DNA of 10,165 bases, from contig JAUVOB010000020.1 of NCBI GenBank assembly GCA_030599405.1, positions 1 to 10,165 of the forward strand, read 5' to 3'. This stretch comes from Chloroflexota bacterium (lineage in GTDB: Bacteria; Chloroflexota; Anaerolineae; Promineifilales; Promineifilaceae). Shown here in pieces: positions 1 to 6,365 of the stretch. The number at the start of each line of letters is the position of its first letter. Within the stretch, counting starts at the first letter, position 1. The notes under the pieces were generated by a model, which did no database searches, had not been told where the DNA came from, and was given only the letters and a program-made list of their open reading frames with translations. Made by a program: the position numbers and the translations under genes.

Positions 1-36
1 AGCCGTGATATCCTCGCCAGAGAATGATCTCTCCAG

Positions 37-3000
37 TTAACAAGGACCCATCAGAATCTGTTGCCAGGTTCCGGCGTCGGTGTTGTCTGCTTCTTCTGGC
101 CAAGTGCCTTGACTCTCGGTAAATTGGATATGGAACAATATTCCAAAACCTGGTCCCAATAGTATTTGTGGCATTTCAGCCGCAAGGTCGATCTCCATTT
201 CCACCGACCACGAATTTGCTCCGATTTCAGAGGTAAGGACCGTCCAACCTTGGCCTTCGAAAGTCGGTTCCCATCCGTCGCCGTCATTGTTATCACCAAC
301 TCCCGACCACTTTAACAGGAATCCATTCCGACCGGCTTGAAAAATTCGATCAGCGTCGTCGGGATCACCCGAATTGTCATTAGCGTCGAAGTACACAGCG
401 AACGTGTCGCTTTCTAGATCCGGTGAAAGATCCCCAATAATGGCGGCAAGGTAGAGCTTCTCAGCTACGTGCATGCTGTAAAGAAAAACTCTCCGATCGT
501 CATCTTGACCAGGTGCAAACACAAGAAACGGTTCAGCGCCCCACTCCAGAGTCGTGATCGAGCCATCGATGTCGGGAGGAATCAGTGAGCAAGCAAGCTC
601 GAGAGGGGGCTGCGATGTTCCAAATGGCGTTGCAGTGCTTGTCGCCGTAGGAATTGCGGTTTCAGTGGGACTTGCCGTCGGCGTGGCAGAAGGCACTGGT
701 GTCAAGGAGGGGCTGGGCGTAGTTGTAGGCTGCGATGTTGGCGTATCTAAGGGCGTCGCGGTTAGAGTCGGGGCACTCGTCGGTTCTTCCGGGGAAGATG
801 TTTCCGTCGGATCAATAGGAATCAGAGTAGCCGTGGCAGGTGGAGCATCGTTGAATAGCGGATCGCTCCCCATTATGATTTCATCTCCATCGAGGATACC
901 ATCACCGTCACTATCTGGATTCGTTGGATTCGTATGTATCGATCGCACTTCCTCGCCATCCGACAGCTTATCGCCATCTGTATCTCTATTCGTCGGACTG
1001 GTGCTCCAGGTTAGTACCTCCTCGCCATCCTCCAGTAGATCCTGGTCTGAATCCGGATTGTCGAGGTCTGTGCCGAGATACTCCTCTTGGACGTCGCTCA
1101 ACCCATCTCCATCCCGGTCTCCAGATGCGATAGCCGTTGCCGCCTGATATGTCTCTTGGACGGATACTGCCCCTCCCGATTCTGCTGTCGATGTTGCCGC
1201 CGCAGAAGTAGACGTGGCTGCAAAGCCGATCATGGAAATTCCTGAGGTTTGGCTATTATCTCCGGATCTCGATCGTTGAACGATTAATACCAGGGAGACT
1301 AATACACACAAGAAGACCAGAAAAAACAGAAATATATACAATATGCTAGCTGGAAATATCGGACTTATTGATGCTTTTCCCCTAATTGACTGGAGGGCGC
1401 CGCTTCCAGTTGCTACCTCAATGCCAAAACTGCCCTCCTTTTTGGGGCCAAATAGATTTCGCCTCGGTTGCTCAAGCTGCAAATCTACTGTGGCAATCTG
1501 CCCGGGCGCAAGGGTTATGCGTCCACGCTCGCCTCTTATCCGGATTAATCCTTCTGGATTGCGTCCAATAATGCTGAAATCATTCGCGCTGTTCCCGGTG
1601 TTTCTTATCGTCACTCGAACTATCTCGGGCAGCTTAAGCCTTCTTGGCTCCATTGTCATCTCGAACGATTCAAAGGTGCCAACGGTGATTATTCCTGTGA
1701 TAGCCGGTTCCATTCCGCCGTATCGCTGCGATATTAACTCTATACGAAATCGATGGCGGCCGGCTGGACTGTTAGAATGGCGTGGAGGATGGATAATCAG
1801 CGGTATGGTCGCCGTTTCTCCAGCAGCGACTTTGACAAAAGAATCGGGCAATTTAACCCAATTGGCAGGTAAGCCCTTGATCTTGGGATTAACCCTATCG
1901 TCCAGATCTCCTCGATTGAGCACCTCTAGCTGCAGTTCGGTTTCCCTTCCAGGCTCCACTGACACGTCTTCTCGTGCCAGAAAGAGCTCTAGCGATGATT
2001 GGGTAGAAGAAACCGCATCAGCTCCATCAGGCGACGGTTCTTTCTCTGTATCGGCACTGGCGGCAAGCAATACAGGGAGTTCCTCAAGAACCTCGGCCTC
2101 GATTATCATAATATATGGACCAACCTCGATCCTCGAGCCCGGTTCAACGTTAGCAATCTCTCCCGGCTTTAGACGCCTTCCATCCAACCAGGTGCCATTA
2201 ATACCACCGAGATCCTCAACTTGCCATCCATTCGCCGACCACTTCAGCAAGGAGTTACGGCGGGAAATCCCTTCTGTGGGCAGGACGATATCATTATCGG
2301 CATTACGCCCGATATCTATCTCCTCACGATTCATCTCCGCGTAACTAATCTCTTGGCCGGGTACCTCTATTCGTAGTCGAAATCCTATTGGAATTTCCCT
2401 GGATCCGGCATCGTCATCCCGTGCTACTACCTGGGTTGGCGAATCGCTGAAAGAGTAACTGGCCGATCTGAGTACATCAGCCATCTGATTACCAGAGGAA
2501 AACCTGCCAGCCGGATTTTTTGCCAAGGCCTTGTTTAAAATTTCGTCGACATATGAAGGCAGATCGTCACGAATATGGCGCGCTGGAATGGGTTTCTCCC
2601 CTCGCATGTGAGCCGCCATTGCCTCAGATAGCGACTTAAACTCAAATGGAAGCCTATTCGTAACGAGTTCGTATAAGACAACCCCTAGCGAATACAGATC
2701 ACTCCGGCCGTCGAGGGCAACTCCTTCACACTGTTCGGGAGACATATAGGTTGGCGTACCCATTGTCGTGCCGATCTTGGTTAAAGAATCGCCGTCCAAC
2801 AATTTCACAAGGCCAAAATCTGTCAACACGGCACGAAAGGCAAATCCCTCTGACTCTTCAATTCGTTCGAGACGTTTTAGGATGATATTGCTCGGCTTAA
2901 CGTCGCGGTGGATGACACCCTTTCCGTGTGCGTAATCAAGGGCATCAGCAATTTGTGCGCCGATTTGCAGGCTCTGTCTGATAGGCAAATACCGTCCTTC

Positions 3001-3318
3001 AGGCTGGAGATGACCTAGATGCGCACGCAGACTCCCGCCCCCAATGTACTCCATGGCGATGAAGAGATTCCCCTCGTGTTGTCCAAAATCGAGGATCCTG
3101 ACAATCGATGGGTGGTCAAGTTTGGCAGCGGTTTTTGCTTCCTGCTCTAGTCGAGCCCGAAATTCGGCTTGGCGGGCAAAATGCGCATGCATCAGCTTGA
3201 GGCTGACATGACGCTCCAAGTTCAGGTCATAAGCGCGGTAGACAGTCCCCATACCGCCATCGCCCAGCATGCTTTCTAGCCTGTAGTGAGCTATCACAGA
3301 ACCCAGCATGTCTGTCAT
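37..3318 (-). CDS. Transmembrane Ser/Thr protein kinase with FHA, Ig-like, Ca-repeat and surface beta domains
   Basis: Hanks-type (PknB-like) Ser/Thr kinase of 1093 residues, predicted to phosphorylate cytoplasmic proteins in response to an external signal. Residues 1-290 are a complete kinase domain: glycine loop GDGGMGTV (19-26), lysine K41, HRD at 137-139 with K141 and N144, DFG at 167-169, a Thr-rich activation segment (180-190), SPE at 193-195, and R272 in GRF. An FHA domain follows at about 332-407 (GR 337-338, SRR 352-354, NGT 374-376), then two Ig-like beta modules (about 442-546 and 549-650). One hydrophobic helix (about 656-681) followed by QRSR places the kinase inside. Outside lie four aspartate-rich repeats (734-820), a Thr/Pro stalk (825-903) and a C-terminal beta domain (905-1093) resembling CBM9/DOMON-like domains. 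The ATG at 3316-3318 has a modest AGGT seven bases upstream. It lies seven bases after the aldolase stop, suggesting coupled translation. The kinase call is certain; ligand and substrates are unknown. Confidence 0.95.
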   Translation of the reverse strand: MTDMLGSVIAHYRLESMLGDGGMGTVYRAYDLNLERHVSLKLMHAHFARQAEFRARLEQEAKTAAKLDHPSIVRILDFGQHEGNLFIAMEYIGGGSLRAHLGHLQPEGRYLPIRQSLQIGAQIADALDYAHGKGVIHRDVKPSNIILKRLERIEESEGFAFRAVLTDFGLVKLLDGDSLTKIGTTMGTPTYMSPEQCEGVALDGRSDLYSLGVVLYELVTNRLPFEFKSLSEAMAAHMRGEKPIPARHIRDDLPSYVDEILNKALAKNPAGRFSSGNQMADVLRSASYSFSDSPTQVVARDDDAGSREIPIGFRLRIEVPGQEISYAEMNREEIDIGRNADNDIVLPTEGISRRNSLLKWSANGWQVEDLGGINGTWLDGRRLKPGEIANVEPGSRIEVGPYIMIIEAEVLEELPVLLAASADTEKEPSPDGADAVSSTQSSLELFLAREDVSVEPGRETELQLEVLNRGDLDDRVNPKIKGLPANWVKLPDSFVKVAAGETATIPLIIHPPRHSNSPAGRHRFRIELISQRYGGMEPAITGIITVGTFESFEMTMEPRRLKLPEIVRVTIRNTGNSANDFSIIGRNPEGLIRIRGERGRITLAPGQIATVDLQLEQPRRNLFGPKKEGSFGIEVATGSGALQSIRGKASISPIFPASILYIFLFFLVFLCVLVSLVLIVQRSRSGDNSQTSGISMIGFAATSTSAAATSTAESGGAVSVQETYQAATAIASGDRDGDGLSDVQEEYLGTDLDNPDSDQDLLEDGEEVLTWSTSPTNRDTDGDKLSDGEEVRSIHTNPTNPDSDGDGILDGDEIIMGSDPLFNDAPPATATLIPIDPTETSSPEEPTSAPTLTATPLDTPTSQPTTTPSPSLTPVPSATPTASPTETAIPTATSTATPFGTSQPPLELACSLIPPDIDGSITTLEWGAEPFLVFAPGQDDDRRVFLYSMHVAEKLYLAAIIGDLSPDLESDTFAVYFDANDNSGDPDDADRIFQAGRNGFLLKWSGVGDNNDGDGWEPTFEGQGWTVLTSEIGANSWSVEMEIDLAAEMPQILLGPGFGILFHIQFTESQGTWPEEADNTDAGTWQQILMGPC
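610..846 (-). repeat. Thr/Pro/Ser-rich low-complexity stalk in the kinase
   Basis: Residues 825-903 of the kinase are almost entirely Thr, Pro, Ser and Ala (TATP, SPT, PTxT units) and contain no Cys and very few charged residues. This resembles the flexible extracellular linkers common in surface proteins of Chloroflexota. It separates the calcium-type repeats from the C-terminal beta domain. The low complexity leaves the opposite strand open as a Val/Gly-rich frame, which is not a gene. Confidence 0.8.
853..1117 (-). repeat. Four thrombospondin-type-3-like Ca-binding repeats in the kinase ectodomain
   Basis: Within the kinase gene, residues 734-822 hold four aspartate-rich repeats beginning at D734 (DRDGDG), D756 (DSDQD), D779 (DTDGD) and D802 (DSDGDG). 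The spacing is 22, 23 and 23 residues, and each is followed by an acidic xxDGEE-like turn and a T/S-x-P segment. This is the pattern of bacterial TSP3/EF-hand-like repeats, which bind calcium and stiffen extracellular stalks. Calcium binding is inferred from the family. Repeat 2 lacks the glycine of the DxDGD core, so it may bind less well. Confidence 0.8.
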
Positions 3319-3325
3319 GACTGAC

Positions 3326-4369
3326 CTATATCTGCACTTTGTCTCGAAGGTGATTTAGTAGGAGGTGGATATCCGATTCCCCAATCCAATGGTGCGTGAC
3401 CGCACGGATTAATCTATCGCTAACTACGTCTAGCCAAATATCAGCTTCTTCGCGAATGGCTCTAGCGAGATGACCAGCGTCTAAATCGAGTTGATGGTTA
3501 AGACCAAAAAAAACGAGGTTAGTTTGGATCAGATCGAGGTCGACTTCAATACCCGGTATCTCCTTCAAACCATTGGCCAAAAGGCGCGCGTGGGCATGAT
3601 CGACGGCCAGCCGGTCGATCATCTCTTCTAGCGCGACTATACCTGCAGCGGCAAGAATACCTGCCTGGCGCATGCCGCCACCAAGAACTTTGCGCATGTA
3701 TCTGGCTCTGCAAATAAAGGATGCGGTACCGCACAACAAGGATCCGACCGGAGCACACAATCCTTTGCTCAGGCAAAACGTCACGGAATCGACGTGCTTG
3801 GTTATCTCTTTCACATCAATATTCAAAGCTACTGCGGCGTTAAACAACCGGGCGCCATCCAGGTGTACGGACAACCCGTACTCTCTAGCAATGGCTGAGA
3901 TCTGGGCGAAATAGGTTGTCGGTATTGGAAAGCCGTTTTTATATCCATACGTATTTTCAACCAAGATCAGTCGAGTCTTGGCGTAATGTGGATCATCTGG
4001 ACTGACTGCCGCCTCGATATCTCGATAGGACATCATTCCCTTGTAGTCGGTGGGAATCGGTTTAGGCATAACACCGCCTAAACTACACATGCCACCTGCT
4101 TCAGCAACCATCACGTGAGAGTCGCTACCTAGTATCGCCTCGTCCCCTCGACTGGTATGACTCAAGATGGCTGAGATGTTCCCCATCGTCCCACTAGAAA
4201 CAAACAATGCGGCTTCGGTGCCGGTCATGGTGGCAGCCAAAGCCTCTAGCTTGTTTACAGTAGGGTCCTCCCCATAGACGTCGTCACCAACCGCCGCCGT
4301 CGCCATAGCCTGCCGCATCGACGGCGTAGGCCAAGTAACAGTGTCAGATCGAAAGTCAATCCTATCCAC
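3326..4369 (-). CDS. ltaE: Low-specificity L-threonine aldolase (PLP-dependent)
   Basis: Cytoplasmic fold-type I PLP enzyme that cleaves L-threonine or L-allo-threonine to glycine and acetaldehyde, and belongs to the beta-eliminating lyase family. From the GTG at 4369 the product has 347 residues, the usual family length. Near the N-terminus is the diagnostic IDFRSDTVT, followed by DDVYGEDPTVN and SSGTMGN (phosphate-binding region). Further on are HLDGARLFNA, with the aspartate that pairs with the PLP ring nitrogen, and FCLSKGLCAPVGS, whose lysine forms the Schiff base; near the end is RLIRAVTHHW. The frame also opens from a TTG at 4405. The GTG is preferred because it sits three codons before the conserved start of the family and just after a promoter-like sequence that would make the message leaderless. 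Neither start has a good Shine-Dalgarno. The kinase gene starts seven bases downstream, so the two are probably co-transcribed. The product is clear; the start is less certain. Confidence 0.92.
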   Translation of the reverse strand: MDRIDFRSDTVTWPTPSMRQAMATAAVGDDVYGEDPTVNKLEALAATMTGTEAALFVSSGTMGNISAILSHTSRGDEAILGSDSHVMVAEAGGMCSLGGVMPKPIPTDYKGMMSYRDIEAAVSPDDPHYAKTRLILVENTYGYKNGFPIPTTYFAQISAIAREYGLSVHLDGARLFNAAVALNIDVKEITKHVDSVTFCLSKGLCAPVGSLLCGTASFICRARYMRKVLGGGMRQAGILAAAGIVALEEMIDRLAVDHAHARLLANGLKEIPGIEVDLDLIQTNLVFFGLNHQLDLDAGHLARAIREEADIWLDVVSDRLIRAVTHHWIGESDIHLLLNHLRDKVQI

Positions 4370-4376
4370 TTTCGTG

Positions 4377-4405
4377 AGTTTATGTAAAAATAGATTTTGA
4401 GGCAA
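4377..4405 (-). promoter_or_regulatory. Possible promoter for threonine aldolase, giving a leaderless message
   Basis: On the minus strand TTGCCT (4405-4400) and TAAACT (4382-4377) are 17 bases apart. Each matches four of six positions of the sigma-70-type consensus. Transcription would begin about seven bases further on, at 4370-4369, which is the preferred GTG start of the aldolase. No Shine-Dalgarno precedes that GTG, consistent with leaderless translation. The element overlaps the alternative TTG start, so both cannot be right. Weak boxes, moderate evidence. Confidence 0.4.
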
Positions 4406-4529
4406 GCTATCTTGGCTACCCTTAGCAAGCTGCTAGCGCATCGCTTTGTACTTGGCGCCCTTCTTCGTACTCTTCCGGTAAATTTTCGCTGCGTCAAAGC
4501 AAGCTTGACTGTGGGCTGCTTAAGATAAG

Positions 4530-5489
4530 CTATCGAAATGGTACGCCAGGCTGAGTAAAGAGACTTTCACTTACCGTTTGGGGTACTAGCAACCGTAGAG
4601 CTCCTGGCTTAACCCAACAATGAAGCGGTACGTTTCCCGCGGGGTCGCCATCACGGTGAAATGGCATCTCTGGATCTGTCTCAACGGTGATATCTCTGCC
4701 GGTCACCATTTGGACATCGGGATGGTTTAAGTGGCGACCTAACGCCATGATCGCCATGTAGCGATAAATCCCCCACCCAACACGGCCGTTAAAAAGCCAC
4801 ACCTCGAATAGTCCATCATCGAGAGAAGCCTTCGGGCTCAATAAGAATTTACCACCGGCGTATCGCCGGCAGTTGCTGATAATGACCATCAAGTATTCGC
4901 CATTAAACACTTGATCATCGACCTTAACGGTCGCTCTCATACCAGGAAAACGTGGTAGGTGCGGTGTTCCTAATCCGAGGTAACCAACGCTCCCAAGTCT
5001 TCTAGCAAATCGCGACCGTGGCTCGATGTGTGAGACAACATAGCTATCTACACCGACACTCGCCCATAGGAGCCAATGTTCGCTGCTGTTGTAACAGCCG
5101 AGATCTATGTGTTGCACGCGCCCTTCGACTAATTTCTCACAGGCCTTTAGGAGCGCATGTCTGCGAAGCAATCCTCCTCGGTTATTCAACATCAATTCCT
5201 TGGCAAACGAATTCCCTGTGCCTGCTGGGAGAGGCGCCATTATTGTCTGCGAATCGACGAGACCTCCAGCTATCTCCCCAAGCGATCCATCCCCTCCGGC
5301 GGCGAGAACCAGCTCGTGCTCTGCTTGAGCGGCTTTCCGCGCCAGCTCTCGTGCGTGCCCCGCATATTGCGTCGGTTTAACACTGACGGTCCAGCCGTAA
5401 TCACGCCAAAAATCGGCGACTGGCTTGGTTAATGGATCGAGGTTAAGCGTTCCAGCCAGAGGATTGTAGATTAGGGTTGCTTTTCGCAC
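4530..5489 (-). CDS. Diacylglycerol kinase family lipid kinase (DagK/YegS-like)
   Basis: ATP-dependent lipid kinase of the DAGK catalytic family, expected to phosphorylate diacylglycerol or a related membrane lipid at the inner face of the membrane and so recycle it into phospholipid synthesis. Numbered from the upstream TTG at 5546, the conserved parts are LIYNPLAG (25-32), the nucleotide-binding GGDGSLGE (84-91), LPAGTGNSFAKEL (106-118), LDDGLFEVW (242-250) and HRDGDPAG near 297-304. This order and spacing are typical of DagK/YegS/BmrU proteins. The GTG at 5489 gives 319 residues and begins right before RKATLIYNP, the normal family start. The TTG at 5546 adds 19 unconserved residues and would lie only three or four bases from the predicted transcript start. 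Neither has a clear Shine-Dalgarno. It is divergent from rpsO, and the aldolase follows about 160 bases downstream. The lipid substrate cannot be told from sequence. Confidence 0.88.
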   Translation of the reverse strand: MRKATLIYNPLAGTLNLDPLTKPVADFWRDYGWTVSVKPTQYAGHARELARKAAQAEHELVLAAGGDGSLGEIAGGLVDSQTIMAPLPAGTGNSFAKELMLNNRGGLLRRHALLKACEKLVEGRVQHIDLGCYNSSEHWLLWASVGVDSYVVSHIEPRSRFARRLGSVGYLGLGTPHLPRFPGMRATVKVDDQVFNGEYLMVIISNCRRYAGGKFLLSPKASLDDGLFEVWLFNGRVGWGIYRYMAIMALGRHLNHPDVQMVTGRDITVETDPEMPFHRDGDPAGNVPLHCWVKPGALRLLVPQTVSESLFTQPGVPFR

Positions 5490-5556
5490 TGGTCGTAAAT
5501 CCGATCTGGTGAAATAGGAAATCTGGCGTTGCTTGACTACAAACAATCTGGGCTAA

Positions 5557-5562
5557 ATTATA
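5557..5562 (-). promoter_or_regulatory. -10 box upstream of the lipid kinase
   Basis: A perfect TATAAT reads on the minus strand at 5562-5557. No good -35 hexamer is present at 16-18 bases; the best is TTACGC at 5586-5581. Predicted transcript start is near 5550, leaving about 60 bases before the preferred GTG at 5489. Confidence 0.5.
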
Positions 5563-5774
5563 TCTGCCCCACTAGAATTCGCGTAATCGTATCTCCACGA
5601 GGCCACATTTCAATATTCCAACTAAACTAGGATGGTGTTTGGAGACCGGATGAGTATGCGCGCAAGGGCGAGTGCTTCACCGGCCATGATTCAACTTTGT
5701 TGCGTAGCTTTTTGTTAGGGACGAGTGTGTGATACCTATCAGAGGCTCTTGTTGCTGTGAGCTTACTATCGCGG
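5563..5774. other. Intergenic core between divergent promoters, no gene seen
   Basis: The gap between the lipid kinase and rpsO starts is 388 bases (5490-5877). Apart from the two promoters and the rpsO leader, I recognise nothing in this middle part: no tRNA or known RNA fold, no convincing terminator and no protein-like frame. A 75-codon frame on the minus strand (5627-5854) has no Shine-Dalgarno and a low-quality, family-less composition, and it crosses the rpsO promoter and leader. It is taken as chance. Confidence 0.6.
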
Positions 5775-5804
5775 TTGGCGTCAAGGCGGTGCGTCCGATA
5801 TAAT
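5775..5804 (+). promoter_or_regulatory. rpsO promoter
   Basis: TTGGCG (5775-5780, four of six consensus) and a perfect TATAAT (5799-5804) are separated by 18 bases. The transcript should start near 5811, giving a leader of about 67 bases before the rpsO ATG. It probably drives rpsO and, by readthrough, pnp, since no convincing promoter is visible between the two. Confidence 0.75.
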
Positions 5805-5814
5805 TGTTTGCTGC

Positions 5815-5878
5815 TCGATAGTACGACGTTATCGGCGCGACGGCTATCCGGCAATATTGAACAAAGGAGTATTATCGA
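5815..5878 (+). promoter_or_regulatory. rpsO leader with two exclusive pairings over the start site (candidate S15 autoregulation)
   Basis: CGATAGTAC (5816-5824) can pair without gaps with GTATTATCG (5869-5877), eight Watson-Crick pairs and one G-U. One more pair is T5815 with A5878, the A of the ATG. This would hide the last base of the Shine-Dalgarno and the whole spacer. The same upstream arm can pair locally with TATCG (5830-5834), leaving the start open. S15 represses its own mRNA in several bacteria by leader structures that differ between phyla. The pairing is seen; the regulation is inferred. Confidence 0.45.
5863..5869 (+). promoter_or_regulatory. Shine-Dalgarno that fixes the rpsO start
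   Basis: AAAGGAG at 5863-5869 lies eight bases before the ATG at 5878. It rules out the in-frame TTG at 5857, which lies upstream of this site, and favours 5878 over the ATG at 5890. Confidence 0.85.
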
Positions 5879-6147
5879 TGCCTCTTACAATGGCAGAAAA
5901 GACCGAAATAATAGAAGAATTTGCGACGCACCCAGGGGATACAGGATCACCTGAAGTTCAGATTGCAATTTTTGATAGGCGGATAGAACAGCTTCAGGAA
6001 CATCTTGGCGCCCATAAACACGACGAGAGTTCGCGACGTGGTTTGATAATGCTAGTTGGGAAACGTAGACGCCTTTTGGCTTATTTACGTAAGACTAATC
6101 CAGAACGTTACCGCGCTATCCTTGAGCGACTTGGTTTGCGTCGCTAA
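5878..6147 (+). CDS. rpsO: 30S ribosomal protein S15
   Basis: Primary 16S rRNA-binding protein of the 30S platform; it binds the helix 20/21/22 junction early in assembly and contributes to bridge B4 with the large subunit. The product is 89 residues, the standard length. The family signature is intact: DTGSPEVQ (21-28), the loop with H42, H46, H48 and D49, SSRRG (51-55), then [14 protein letters not shown] (59-72) and a basic C-terminus ending LGLRR. The start at 5878 is set by AAAGGAG eight bases upstream. It has its own promoter and a foldable leader. pnp follows 323 bases downstream on the same strand, the order conserved in many bacteria. Nothing is truncated or unusual in the protein. 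Confidence 0.98.
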   Translation: MPLTMAEKTEIIEEFATHPGDTGSPEVQIAIFDRRIEQLQEHLGAHKHDESSRRGLIMLVGKRRRLLAYLRKTNPERYRAILERLGLRR

Positions 6148-6159
6148 ATCGATAATTCT

Positions 6160-6185
6160 CACGCAGGTACTACGGCACCTGCGTG
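6160..6185 (+). terminator. Hairpin after rpsO, partial terminator or processing site
   Basis: CACGCAGGT (6160-6168) and ACCTGCGTG (6177-6185) form a perfect 9-bp stem with an 8-base loop, 13 bases after the rpsO stop. The following GTAGTTGATATTGG is not a proper T-tract, so this may be a leaky terminator, a 3'-end stabilising stem or a processing site. Complete termination here would leave pnp without a visible promoter. Confidence 0.5.
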
Positions 6186-6202
6186 GTAGTTGATATTGGT
6201 TT

Positions 6203-6305
6203 GGGTGAGGAGTATGACTTTAGGAATTGGGTATTGACCCGCATGACGAGAGCGATCTCTCATCGAATGCGAGCCATTCCCCAGTCCCTAAATCCTCCAA
6301 CCCCC
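6203..6305 (+). promoter_or_regulatory. Long irregular hairpin in the pnp leader (candidate RNase III-type processing site)
   Basis: An imperfect inverted repeat is centred on the CGAT loop at 6253-6256. Paired blocks from inside out are GAGAG/CTCTC (6248-6252 with 6257-6261), CGCAT/ATGCG (6240-6244 with 6267-6271), a mismatched stretch with ATTG and TTGGG-type blocks, and TTTAGG/CCTAAA (6219-6224 with 6287-6292). Weaker pairing continues to about 6203 and 6305. In Escherichia coli, RNase III cuts a long stem in the pnp leader and PNPase then represses its own message. The location and shape match; the mechanism here is inferred. Confidence 0.5.
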
Positions 6306-6365
6306 TTAGTTTGAAGCAGATTTATCTGTCAACCGATCGGATAAAAATCTCCGGTCATTTTGATG

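Noticed and set aside
19..32. AGAGA/TCTCT hairpin after the kinase stop
   Set aside because: Five pairs only and no T-tract on the minus strand; too weak to call a terminator.
554..1147. Open plus-strand frame of 197 codons, Val/Gly-rich
   Set aside because: It is the mirror of the Thr/Pro-rich and aspartate-repeat part of the kinase. Low-complexity codons on the other strand rarely give stops, and there is no Shine-Dalgarno or domain.
1343..2344. Long plus-strand frame of 333 codons
   Set aside because: Fully antisense to the FHA/Ig-like part of the kinase, with Ser/Pro/Ile-rich composition and no recognisable motif, while the minus-strand frame has clear domains.
4255..4497. Minus-strand frame overlapping the aldolase start
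   Set aside because: Its second half is the aldolase in another frame and it has no motif. The region 4406-4529 itself holds no tRNA or terminator I can recognise.
5018..5432. Three overlapping plus-strand frames opposite the lipid kinase
   Set aside because: All antisense to conserved DagK motifs, mutually overlapping, with Cys/Arg/Ser-rich translations of no family.
5627..5854. Minus-strand frame of 75 codons between lipid kinase and rpsO
   Set aside because: It runs through the rpsO promoter and leader, has no Shine-Dalgarno and no protein-like features.
6312..6346. TTGAAG-like and ATAAAA-like boxes as a pnp promoter
   Set aside because: The spacing is well over 20 bases and the boxes are poor, so no promoter is called.
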